From the NCBI RefSeq assembly GCF_013394595.1, contig NZ_CP053348.1, positions 2,878,001 through 2,942,000 on the forward strand: a DNA stretch of 64,000 nucleotides. The letters are read 5' to 3'. The position numbers and the translations under genes are program-made. The stretch comes from Winogradskyella forsetii (GTDB taxonomy: Bacteria > Bacteroidota > Bacteroidia > Flavobacteriales > Flavobacteriaceae). Below, piece by piece: positions 9,945 to 16,804 of this stretch. Position 1 is the stretch's first letter, and each line of letters begins with the position of its first letter. The notes below the pieces were generated by a model. The model was given only the letters and a program-made list of their open reading frames with translations, was not told where the DNA came from and did no database searches.

Positions 9945-10205
9945 ATGAGTAATTTAAAAGATATTAAATCAGAAATTGAAAATTATGCGAATGAGTCAAA
10001 TCTGACTGAATTACAAATCGTTGAGAAACTGGAAAAATATTATTTTGACAAAAAAGTCAATGAGAATTTAAAGTTGTATAAAAAACGGAAGAAAAAAGTG
10101 AGTGAAATAACAAAAGACTTGAAAATCTCGCCACGAAAATTTTACGCCATTCTGGAAAAGAAAAAGATTGGACATAAAAAATATAAAAAATCCGAATCAA
10201 TATAG
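9945..10205 (+). CDS. small basic hypothetical protein, cassette unit 1
   Basis: An 86-residue, Lys-rich protein with no recognised family. Residues about 1-35 are predicted helical (LKDIKSEIENYANES, LTELQIVEKLEKYYF). Residues about 48-75 (KVSEITKDLKISPRKFYAILEKKKIG) have the length and pattern of a helix-turn-helix, so DNA binding is possible. The ATG at 9945 is preceded by an A-rich stretch with no clear ribosome site, usual in this phylum. It is the only ORF of cassette-like unit 1 and lies just before the NACHT unit. It may be a real gene or a remnant; its function is unknown. Confidence 0.5.
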   Translation: MSNLKDIKSEIENYANESNLTELQIVEKLEKYYFDKKVNENLKLYKKRKKKVSEITKDLKISPRKFYAILEKKKIGHKKYKKSESI

Positions 10206-10407
10206 ATTCAACACCTGAATTTAGCCCGTTTGTGGAATCGAAAACTGAATTGAAAACCAAAACTCGAATTGATTGCGGAATTAGCAATTTGTGGAATTGC
10301 TCACTCAATCGGAATTAAAAATTTTGCGGAATAAATCGCTGACCGAATTCACTCAGACACTGGAAAATGGGAAAACGGAATTAAGCTCAATAAAAACAAC
10401 GAAATGC
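10206..10407. other. non-coding tail of cassette-like unit 1
   Basis: No ORF. The stretch repeats short words (TTTGTGGAATCG, ATTGCGGAATTA, TTTGTGGAATTG, TTGCGGAATAA) at irregular spacing, perhaps decayed coding or short-repeat sequence. Confidence 0.3.
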
Positions 10408-10535
10408 CAACACCATGTATAATTAATTGCTAGGGCAATTGCCTGTTTTGAAAATTCCTTCGGAATTTTATCGTGTTCGTTTTTGTTTACTAAATTAGAT
10501 GCTTAATCAAGTAACAATGCATTAATTCACCGTTG
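10408..10535. repeat. structured spacer between cassette-like units (possible attC-like recombination site)
   Basis: The 128-bp spacer begins CAAC and ends GTTG, so its ends are complementary and join the inverted ends of the flanking units. Inside is a compact hairpin, AAAATTCC ttc GGAATTTT (10448-10466). It also has the direct-repeat-like words CACCATGTATAATTAA near the start and CACCGTTGTGCATAATTAA at the end. A long imperfect hairpin joining two cassettes is the hallmark of an attC site, although the core bases differ from the class 1 consensus. No integrase gene is in the window. Confidence 0.45.
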
Positions 10536-12528
10536 TGCATAATTAAAAATTACCAAATGGAATTAAATTTATCAGACATAAAAGACATTGCAGCAATTGC
10601 TAAACCATTTGTTGAACCTTTAGTGCAAACATTAATTAAACCCAAATTAGAAGCTTTAAGTGTATGGTTGAAAAAACGAAAAAACGAAAATGATTTAGTA
10701 GACCATTATTTTGAAAATAAATTCACCGAGTATTTAAATAGGTCATATCAGAACTTTTTGAATATTAACATTCTTGTACTACCAAACCAACAAATAAATA
10801 TTGAGGATATTTATTTTCCTTTAACAATTTATTCTACAAGAGATAGGAAAACGGCTAAAATTAATAAAGTAAATTTCGATTTTCTCAGAAGCTATGAAAG
10901 ATTACTAATTTCTGATACCGCAGGAATGGGTAAATCGACACTAATGAAATGGATTGGTCTATCATTAATAAAAGTGGAGATTCGATACCAATACTAATTG
11001 ACCTAAAAAGAATTAAAACAAAAAATAAAGTAATTGATGAAATATTCAATCAACTTAATCCTATTGACAAAGATTTTGATAAAGAACTCATTTTTAAATT
11101 TTTAGAATTAGGTAGTTTCACAATTCTATTTGATGGCTTTGATGAAATTGAATATGACGAACGTGAAAGTGTTATTTCCGACTTGAAATCTTTTGTGAGT
11201 AAAACATATAAAAACACTTTTATTTTAACCTCGAGACCAGATTCTGCGTTGTCAAGTTTTGGAGACTTTCAAATGTTCCATATTAGACCTCTGAGAGAGG
11301 ATGAGTCTTTTAACCTTATAAAAAAATATGACAGTTTAAGCGGCTATGGTATTGCTAGTAAATTGATTGATGAAATTGAAAACAAACCGTCACAGATTAA
11401 GGAGTTTTTAATAAATCCCTTTTTAGTATCATTACTTTATAAAACTTATTCTTATAACAAGGACATACCTTCAAAAAAATCGACATTTTATGATGAAGTA
11501 TATACCTCATTATATAAACATCACGATTTATCTAAGGACGGTTTTGAAAGAAATAAAAAATCAGGTCTTGATATTCACGATTTTAGAATTGTATTAAGGC
11601 AATTGGCTTTTGATACTGCTAAAGCTATAAAGGTTGAATACAATTATTCTGAATTAGTAAAGTTTCTTAAACAAGCTAATAACAAGTGTATTGGTATTGA
11701 CTTTAAAGAGATTAATTATATAGAAGATTTAGAATCGAACGTACCTCTCTATGTCAAGGAAGGTAATTCATTGAAATGGGCACATAAATCTATTCAAGAT
11801 TATTTCGCAGCAGAATTCATAAGTAGCTCAAAAGATAAAGAGGAAATAATACAGCTTATTTTTGATTCACATAAAGATAATTATCTCAACATCCTAGATT
11901 TTCTCTACGAATTAGAATATGAAATATTCAGAACTCAAATAATATTAAAACTAATTACAGACTTTATTGAATATTGTGAAAGTAGCTACTTAGAGTTTAG
12001 TGATTACAAAAAGACACTTTTAAGAGAAAGACAAGCAATTAATTATGGAGTGTCCTTTGATATTTTTAAATGTGAAAGTCAAGTAGATTTTCCAGAAGCA
12101 GAGAATAAATTTAAAAAGCATGTTACTGATTTCAATTTCAGTTCTATTACTAAAACTACACATAAAGAAAATGAAGCAACTTTTAGATTTTTTGGAACAA
12201 ATTTCAACCAGGAAATAATTAATATTTTGGGTAAAAAATCAGAACCATTATTCATTGAATTAAATCGAAAACCAGAAAACCAAATTGACGATTCTTTTAT
12301 TTCAGAAGTTCCACTTGTTTTAAATGAAGATTCAAAAAATATTGCGAATACAAAAAGAAATTTTAAAAAGACAAACGATATGGTTCTTTCATATCGTTAC
12401 AGAAGTAGAACTGCTTCCCAACTTTATTTACTAGACTATAACAAATGTGTCAAACTAAAAAATAAAATATTGAAAGAAATAGATGATAAAAAACGTGACA
12501 ATTTAAAAGGAATATAACTATGCACAAC
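10532..12528. repeat. cassette-like unit 2, bounded by a 10-bp inverted pair
   Basis: GTTGTGCATA at 10532-10541 is the exact reverse complement of TATGCACAAC at 12519-12528. The first lies 15 bp before the NACHT ATG and the second starts one base after its TAA stop, so the unit contains the gene and almost nothing else. After the right end the spacer sequence seen at 10408-10535 does not recur, so the array appears to stop here. Confidence 0.5.
10557..12517 (+). pseudogene. NACHT-type STAND NTPase, interrupted by one frameshift
   Basis: Two overlapping frames make one protein of about 650 residues. The first (10557-10997) has an N-terminal helical region and Walker A (SDTAGMGKST, near residue 125). 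The second continues from about 10964 with IINKSGDSIPILIDL, Walker B plus acidic residues in ILFDGFDEIEYDE, the TSRPDS sensor motif, NPFLVSLLYKTY, and the NACHT C-terminal motif WAHKSIQDYFAAEFI. Joining them needs a single -1 shift near 10964 (reading KWIGLS then IINKSGD). The last 180 residues match no family I know and may be a sensor. Bacterial NACHT proteins are known antiphage NLR-like defence proteins. The ATG at 10557 is preferred over the upstream TTG at 10533, which lies inside the cassette end. The shift may be a real mutation or a sequencing error. Confidence 0.75.
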
Positions 12529-13213
12529 AAAGTACTGTGATACAAATAAAATCCCTTTAATTTTTCACTAGCGCACTTTTATATTCCGCATCGTTTATCA
12601 TTCTAAGTTTAGCTATTGCAAAGTAGTTTGTGACACACCGCTATCAATGCCGGTTTTTTGCTCTATCCCTTTAGCTGGTCCAAGTTTTTAGCTTGTACCT
12701 ATTTATTTACAAAATAGAGACATACTCGTGATACCAATACTCACAAAAATCAACTTCAAAATAAAATATCTAAGAGAGATTCATGCCTACGCAGGAATTT
12801 TAAATATCAAAACCCATTTGTTTCAACAAATGGGTTTTGCCCTAACTAAACTAAATTAACCTTAATTACAACCGCTTAAAATAATAATTAAGATCTCCTA
12901 CTAAGATTATAAAAGCGCGTTTGCTTTTATATAGAGTATTTACGCACAGAATTTAGTTTTGGATGTTTCGTGCTGATATTTTTTTCAAAATTTAAATAAT
13001 ACTTACAAGCAAGTCGATGATAACCATAGGTTAGGCGCCTATTATCTAGATATTATTTATCCATAGAAAACTGATAATTTGAAAATAAAATGGAAAACTA
13101 GCACAGATTTAGACAAAAACACTAATTCTTGCTAATCTGAAAATTTTTCATCGGATTTAAAATAGAGATTAGCTGCGCTGAACCTAAAGGTTTGTCTGCG
13201 TTCGCAGGAATTT
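12529..13213. other. long intergenic region after the NACHT unit
   Basis: No ORF is supported in 685 bp. Contents seen: a weak hairpin ACCG-CGGT followed by six T (12638-12660), a strong 15-bp inverted repeat at 12808-12839, a small hairpin AAAAGC/GCTTTT near 12923-12940, and two related words, TACGCAGGAATTTT (12788-12801) and TTCGCAGGAATTTT (13199-13212), the second inside the palindrome CTGCGTTCGCAG. Confidence 0.45.
12808..12839. terminator. strong bidirectional terminator-like hairpin
   Basis: CAAAACCCATTTGTT (12808-12822) and AACAAATGGGTTTTG (12825-12839) are perfect reverse complements with a 2-base centre. The A/T ends give a T tract on both strands, as expected between the plus-strand NACHT gene and the minus-strand mazG operon. 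Confidence 0.6.
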
Positions 13214-13987
13214 TTAGAGCAGTTTAGCCTCTTCCCAAAACACATCCATTTCCGTGAGTGTCATGTCTTTTAGAGATTTGTCTAAATCTTTGGCCTTAGC
13301 TTCAAGATACTGGAAGCGTTTAATGAATTTTTTATTGGTACGCTCTAAGGCGTTTTCAGGATTTACTTTTAAAAAGCGTGCATAATTTATCATTGAAAAC
13401 ATCACATCCCCAAATTCGCTTTCAATCGCATCTTGGTCGCCTTTAGCGATTTCAGCTTTTAATTCAGCTAACTCCTCTTCTACTTTTTCAAATACTTGTT
13501 CAGGTTCGTCCCAATCAAAACCAACACCAGCGACTTTGTCTTGTATTCTGCTGGCTTTCACCATAGCAGGTAAGCTTTTTGGCACACCTTCGAGTACACT
13601 TTTCTTACCTTCTTTTAACTTCAGTTGTTCCCAATTGCGCTTAACGTCTTCTTCGCTTTCAACTTTCACATCGCCATAAATATGTGGATGGCGATCTATC
13701 AATTTATCGCAAATACAATTGCAGACATCTGCAATATCAAAATTGTTAGTTTCGCTTCCAATTTTTGAATAGAAAACAATGTGCAAAAGCACATCTCCCA
13801 ATTCCTTTTTTACCTCGTCCAAATCATTGTCGAGAATGGCATCACCAAGTTCGTAAACTTCCTCAATAGTAAGATGACGCAAAGATTCCATGGTTTGTTT
13901 CTTGTCCCAAGGACATTGCTCGCGCAACTCGTCCATGATATGCAACAAACGCTCAAAGGCTTTTAATTGGGAGGTTTTATCAGACAT
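13214..13987 (-). CDS. mazG: nucleoside triphosphate pyrophosphohydrolase MazG
   Basis: A 257-residue MazG that hydrolyses NTPs/dNTPs to the monophosphate and pyrophosphate. It has two tandem all-alpha domains. The first carries the CPWDKKQT motif near residue 20 and the metal-binding EEVYELGDAI ... KKELGDVLLH pattern (residues 37-70). The second has EEELAELKAEI ... ESEFGDVMFSMINYAR near 165-205. Length and motifs match typical MazG. It is the last gene of the minus-strand run ruvX - def - DUF5606 - mazG. Confidence 0.93.
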   Translation of the reverse strand: MSDKTSQLKAFERLLHIMDELREQCPWDKKQTMESLRHLTIEEVYELGDAILDNDLDEVKKELGDVLLHIVFYSKIGSETNNFDIADVCNCICDKLIDRHPHIYGDVKVESEEDVKRNWEQLKLKEGKKSVLEGVPKSLPAMVKASRIQDKVAGVGFDWDEPEQVFEKVEEELAELKAEIAKGDQDAIESEFGDVMFSMINYARFLKVNPENALERTNKKFIKRFQYLEAKAKDLDKSLKDMTLTEMDVFWEEAKLL

Positions 13988-14065
13988 TAATTTGGTTTAA
14001 AATATTCTCGATACAATTTTGTTCTGAATGTTTTCAGAACAAAATCACTCGAACTGACGCATGCT

Positions 14066-14497
14066 TTATTCTTCCTCAGAAGACGTGTCTTTATCTTCTT
14101 TTGGTTCTTCAAGTGCACCTAACAAATCATTTTTTTGAAGTAAGTTGTACCATTGCACCACTTTTTTAATATCTGAAGGATACACGCGATCTTCGTCATA
14201 CTCTGGTAATACTTCAAAGAAAAATTCTTCTAAAGTATCTTTTCCATCTTTATGGCTAATGGATGTCGGTTGTCCGTTTTCCTTTTCTTTAACCTTTTTT
14301 AGAACTTCTCTCAAAGGTACTTCTTCAGTCAACGTATAAATAGCGATTTCACTGAGAATACTGATATTACTGTGTGCACCAACTGTGATACGTTTTTTAT
14401 CAATTAACGATTCTACAACAGCACCTGTTCTGGTCTGTGTAACAATTTTGTATAATCCTGGTTTCCCAGAGATGGATAATATTTTGTCTAAGCTCAT
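14066..14497 (-). CDS. DUF5606 domain protein
   Basis: A 143-residue soluble protein that starts SLDKILSISGKPGLYKIV and continues with TRTGAVVESLIDKKRITVGAHSNISILSEIAIYT, the conserved core of DUF5606, a small Bacteroidota-specific family with no assigned function. The last 15 residues are acidic (KEDKDTSSEEE). It lies 10 bp after def and 78 bp before mazG, and this order looks conserved in the family, so a housekeeping role is likely. Nothing suggests a catalytic site. Confidence 0.8.
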   Translation of the reverse strand: MSLDKILSISGKPGLYKIVTQTRTGAVVESLIDKKRITVGAHSNISILSEIAIYTLTEEVPLREVLKKVKEKENGQPTSISHKDGKDTLEEFFFEVLPEYDEDRVYPSDIKKVVQWYNLLQKNDLLGALEEPKEDKDTSSEEE

Positions 14498-14507
14498 ATA
14501 TATGGTA

Positions 14508-15098
14508 TTAGCGCTTTCTGCTCATGGCAGGAAAACGCATTCTGTAATCTATTTTAATTTTACCTTTAGAAATGTTGTTCAAACGTCCTTTTATTAAACG
14601 TTTTTTGAAAGATGATAATTTATCCGTAAATAAAATACCCTCAATGTGGTCGTATTCATGCTGAATCACTCTCGCAATTAACCCATCATATTCTTCAACA
14701 TGTGTATCAAAATTTTCATCTTGATATTGAATTTTTATTTTTGGCTGCCTAAACACATCTTCCCTTACTTCTGGAATGCTTAAACAACCTTCATTAAAAG
14801 CCCATTCATCGCCTTCTTCTTCCAAAATTTCAGCATTAATAAATGTCTTTTTGAAATTTTTCATCTGTTCTCTTTCTTTCTCAGAGAGGTCTTCATCTTC
14901 TGCAAAAGGACTTGTGTCCACCATAAACATACGAATCGCCAAACCAATTTGAGGTGCAGCCAAACCAACGCCATACGCACCATACATGGTTTCGTACATG
15001 TTTTCTATTAACTCATTTAGCTTCGGATAATCTTTATCAATGGTTTTTGCTTTTTTCCTTAAAACAGCATCACCATAGGCAACGATTGGTAAAATCAT
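14508..15098 (-). CDS. def: peptide deformylase
   Basis: Removes the formyl group from the N-terminal methionine of nascent proteins; a metal-dependent enzyme. All three motifs are present: GVGLAAPQIG, EGCLSIPE (metal Cys) and QHEYDHIEG (two metal His and the catalytic Glu). The product is 196 residues from the ATG at 15098 (MILPIVAYGD). A longer in-frame ATG at 15137 is rejected because a promoter -7 box (TACTTTTG, 15126-15119 on the minus strand) lies between the two, leaving only the inner start in the transcript. The insertion DTSPFAEDEDLSEKERE is typical of Bacteroidota Def. Confidence 0.93.
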   Translation of the reverse strand: MILPIVAYGDAVLRKKAKTIDKDYPKLNELIENMYETMYGAYGVGLAAPQIGLAIRMFMVDTSPFAEDEDLSEKEREQMKNFKKTFINAEILEEEGDEWAFNEGCLSIPEVREDVFRQPKIKIQYQDENFDTHVEEYDGLIARVIQHEYDHIEGILFTDKLSSFKKRLIKGRLNNISKGKIKIDYRMRFPAMSRKR

Positions 15099-15118
15099 AA
15101 TTCGTTTATTTTCGGCTG

Positions 15119-15152
15119 CAAAAGTATTAAATTTCAATAATTAAATTCCAAA
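15119..15152 (-). promoter_or_regulatory. promoter of def
   Basis: On the minus strand TACTTTTG (15126-15119) fits the TAnnTTTG box, with TTTG (15152-15149) 22 bp upstream, slightly longer than ideal. Transcription would begin near 15113, upstream of the ATG at 15098 and downstream of the alternative ATG at 15137. Confidence 0.45.
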
Positions 15153-15247
15153 TTCCTAGGACTAAATTCAATAGTACTTTCTTACAGATACACAGAGCCG
15201 CAATGTTTAATTACTATAATCCTTTTATTTTACATTTTTTTCTGGAC

Positions 15248-15268
15248 ACTGAGACTGCGACTGAGACT
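15248..15268. repeat. hexamer tandem repeat between ruvX and def
   Basis: ACTGAG ACTGCG ACTGAG ACT, three and a half near-identical 6-bp units just after the ruvX stop (minus strand) and before the def promoter. Short intergenic repeats of this type are common in this family. Confidence 0.55.
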
Positions 15269-15276
15269 ACTTCCAC

Positions 15277-15690
15277 CTACTGTACGCTTGAAAGATAACT
15301 TTGTAGAATCAAAGTCGCACTAATCTCATCAATCAAGGCTTTATTTCGTCTCTGCTTTTTCTTTAAGCCACTATCTATCATGGTTTGAAACGCCATCTTC
15401 GAGGTAAAACGCTCATCAAAACGATCTACTGGAATTTCAGGAATAGCCTTTGCTAATTTTATCAAAAATTTCTGAATATAAACTTCACTTTCAGAGGCTG
15501 TATTATTCATGTGTTTAGGTAAGCCCACGACCATTATTTCGACGTTTTCCTTAGATACATAATCTTTTAAAAAATCCAGAAGATCTTTAGTGTCAACGGT
15601 TGTGAGGCCTGACGCAATAATTTGCATTTCGTCCGTGACCGCTAAACCTGTGCGCTTCGTACCATAATCTATGGCTAAAATTCGTCCCAT
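15277..15690 (-). CDS. ruvX: Holliday junction resolvase-like RuvX/YqgF
   Basis: A 137-residue RNase H-fold protein of the YqgF/RuvX family. Motifs: GRILAIDYGTKRTGLAV at the N-terminus with the first catalytic Asp, VVGLPKHMNN near residue 55, and VDRFDERFTSKMA near 93 with further acidic residues. Family members are linked to pre-16S rRNA 5' processing and to Holliday junction cleavage. The ATG at 15690 is preceded by TATCTTCG (15703-15696, minus strand), a near match to the -7 box only 5 nt upstream, so the message may be nearly leaderless. The two candidate RNAs at 15735-16041 lie just upstream on the same strand. Confidence 0.9.
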   Translation of the reverse strand: MGRILAIDYGTKRTGLAVTDEMQIIASGLTTVDTKDLLDFLKDYVSKENVEIMVVGLPKHMNNTASESEVYIQKFLIKLAKAIPEIPVDRFDERFTSKMAFQTMIDSGLKKKQRRNKALIDEISATLILQSYLSSVQ

Positions 15691-15734
15691 AACTGCGAAG
15701 ATACTGTAATAGTTGTTTTATTTAAAATTGGGAT

Positions 15735-15768
15735 AAAAAAAACGCTTCCTAAAAAAAAGGAAGCGTTT
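15735..15768 (-). terminator. intrinsic terminator of candidate RNA unit B
   Basis: An 11-bp perfect stem, AAACGCTTCCT (15740-15750) with AGGAAGCGTTT (15758-15768), around a loop of seven A. On the minus strand it is followed by eight T (15742-15735); on the plus strand the T run is short, so the minus orientation is favoured. It ends about 45 nt before the ruvX start codon. Confidence 0.75.
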
Positions 15769-15886
15769 GGTAAATACCATTCTAAGCAAATTGATTTATA
15801 CGATATTATTCCCTCATAAAATAAATCATGCCATCAATCTACCTATTAAGACACAGCATTCTTATTTAGGTCACATTTATTTCAAA
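15735..15886 (-). ncRNA. candidate structured RNA, unit B (proximal to ruvX)
   Basis: Reading the minus strand from 15886: a 43-nt conserved 5' box (15886-15844, 35 of 43 bases identical to unit A, with ATGTGACCT and GTGTCTTAATA), then an 8-bp hairpin TGATTTAT/ATAAATCA (15828-15821 with 15799-15792), then CTTAGAAT (15786-15779), then a terminator with a T tract. No ORF fits. The order of elements and total length match unit A. No known RNA family was identified, and I see no separate promoter for this unit. Confidence 0.55.
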
Positions 15887-15893
15887 TTTTCAG

Positions 15894-15932
15894 AAAAAAG
15901 AAAACCCCTTTATTTAATGGGAAAGGGGTTTT
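15894..15932 (-). terminator. intrinsic terminator of candidate RNA unit A
   Basis: Stem AAAACCCCTTT (15901-15911) with AAAGGGGTTTT (15922-15932). On the minus strand it continues into CTTTTTTC (15900-15893), a proper T tract; on the plus strand only four T follow. Confidence 0.7.
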
Positions 15933-16041
15933 CGAAATTAGCTATTAATTAAATTCTAAGATAACGTTATTAGAAATAAATTATCTTCCATTTAATAGTA
16001 TTAAGACACCGCTATCTTGAAGAGGTCACATTTATATCAAA
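15894..16041 (-). ncRNA. candidate structured RNA, unit A (distal)
   Basis: Minus strand from 16041: the same 43-nt box (16041-15999), a 7-bp hairpin AAGATAA/TTATCTT (15987-15981 with 15964-15958), CTTAGAAT (15960-15953) and a terminator with a T tract. Total 148 nt against 152 in unit B. The two inner hairpins sit at the same place but use different bases, as expected if the pairing rather than the sequence is selected. A TACCTTTG box (16069-16062) upstream could be the promoter, but without a clear -33 partner. An 11-codon ORF (MEDNLFLITLS) overlaps the hairpin in this unit only. Confidence 0.55.
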
Positions 16042-16132
16042 AACATTTTAAAATATTTTTTCAAAGGTATGTATGGTTTTATCTTTGAGCTTAATTTTTT
16101 TTAATTCGTTGAGAATCATTTTGGGGAAAACA

Positions 16133-16162
16133 TTGTAAATTCATTCTTTTTACTTACTTTTA
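16133..16162 (+). promoter_or_regulatory. promoter of the higBA operon
   Basis: TTG at 16133-16135 and TACTTTTA at 16155-16162 with a 19-bp spacer fit the Bacteroidota -33/-7 pattern. The start would be near 16168, about 19 nt before the HigB ATG. Confidence 0.55.
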
Positions 16163-16175
16163 ACGTTAGTAACGT
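16163..16175. promoter_or_regulatory. palindromic operator over the higBA transcription start
   Basis: ACGTTA g TAACGT is a perfect 6-bp inverted repeat with a one-base centre, directly after the -7 box and over the predicted start. The symmetry extends into TTTTA on the left and AAAA on the right. HigA antitoxins repress their own operon by binding such palindromes, so this is the likely HigA site. Confidence 0.6.
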
Positions 16176-16186
16176 AAAACATAATT

Positions 16187-16468
16187 ATGATTGTTTCTTT
16201 TGGCTCAAAACAGACCGAACAGATTTGGAATGGTATTCGAGTTAAAAAAATGCCGATTGAAACACAGAATGTTGGACGTCGAAAATTAAGAATGTTGAAT
16301 AATTCGCAGGATATTAAGGATTTACGGATTCCACCATCTAACCGACTCGAAAAACTGAGTGGAAATTTGAATGGTTTTTACAGCATCCGAATTAATAAAC
16401 AATGGCGAATTATTTTTCAATGGGACAAAGTTAGCGCAAGCAATGTGGACATTATTGATTATCACTAA
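16187..16468 (+). CDS. higB: HigB-type toxin (RelE/ParE superfamily)
   Basis: A 93-residue member of the HigB branch of the RelE fold, ribosome-dependent mRNA nucleases. Typical features: KQTEQIWNG near the N-terminus, AxRKLxML-like RRKLRMLNNSQDIKDLRIPPSNRLEKLSG in the middle, and the C-terminal block YSIRINKQWRIIFQW with DIIDYH at the end, where the family has its basic and His catalytic residues. Toxin precedes antitoxin, as is usual for HigBA. The start follows the promoter and operator at 16133-16175. Confidence 0.9.
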   Translation: MIVSFGSKQTEQIWNGIRVKKMPIETQNVGRRKLRMLNNSQDIKDLRIPPSNRLEKLSGNLNGFYSIRINKQWRIIFQWDKVSASNVDIIDYH

Positions 16469-16479
16469 AGACAAATAAC

Positions 16480-16782
16480 ATGGAAAAACTGAATAATATA
16501 CATCCTGGCGAAATCTTGCACTATGAATTCCTTGAACCTTTGAAAATTACCGCATACCGACTTTCAAAAGACTTAAAAATTCCACAGACCCGAATTTCGG
16601 AAATAGTGAAAGGAAATCGTAGAATTACAGCAGATACAGCTTTACGATTGAGTAAATACTTTGGAAATTCAGCAAAATTTTGGCTCGGACTTCAAGACGA
16701 TTTTGATATCGAAGAAGAAAAAAAATCGAAAGAAACCGAACTGAACGAAATTAAACATCACGAAAATAAAAACGTTGCCTAA
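16480..16782 (+). CDS. higA: HigA-type antitoxin, HTH XRE family
   Basis: A 100-residue antitoxin with the HigA opening NIHPGEILHYEFLEPLKITAYRLS and a helix-turn-helix at residues about 25-65 (LSKDLKIPQTRISEIVKGNRRITADTALRLSKYFG), followed by FWLGLQDDFDIE. It neutralises HigB and represses the operon. It starts 11 bp after higB. Its charged tail (EEEKKSKETELNEIKHHENKNVA) ends 22 bp before dapD, so the toxin-antitoxin pair looks inserted in front of that gene. Confidence 0.9.
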   Translation: MEKLNNIHPGEILHYEFLEPLKITAYRLSKDLKIPQTRISEIVKGNRRITADTALRLSKYFGNSAKFWLGLQDDFDIEEEKKSKETELNEIKHHENKNVA

Positions 16783-16804
16783 CAAAGGCTCTAAATATAC
16801 ACAC

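Larger units (their letters stand above)
9904..10413. repeat. cassette-like unit 1, bounded by an 11-bp inverted pair
   Basis: GTGTTGGCATT at 9904-9914 is the exact reverse complement of AATGCCAACAC at 10403-10413. The unit between them holds one small ORF (9945-10205) and about 190 bp of non-coding DNA with repeated GTGGAAT/GCGGAAT words. The next unit has the same architecture with a different end sequence, which is how integron cassettes look. The ends do not fit the canonical RYYYAAC/GTTRRRY rule, so the cassette idea is an inference. Confidence 0.45.

Noticed and set aside
10950..10997. Programmed -1 frameshift joining the two NACHT frames
   Set aside because: No X-XXY-YYZ slippery site is present at the junction, and NACHT proteins are not known to need one; mutation or sequencing error is simpler.
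15099..15137. Longer start for peptide deformylase
   Set aside because: The -7 promoter box lies downstream of this ATG, and the added residues are not part of the family.
16774..16800. attC-like GCCTAAC at the end of higA
   Set aside because: It fits RYYYAAC, but no GTTRRRY partner or foldable site follows in the 22 bp before dapD, so the match is likely chance.
16775..16804. Longer TTG start for dapD
   Set aside because: It lies inside higA and adds residues absent from the DapD family; ATG at 16805 gives the canonical MKQLQS start.
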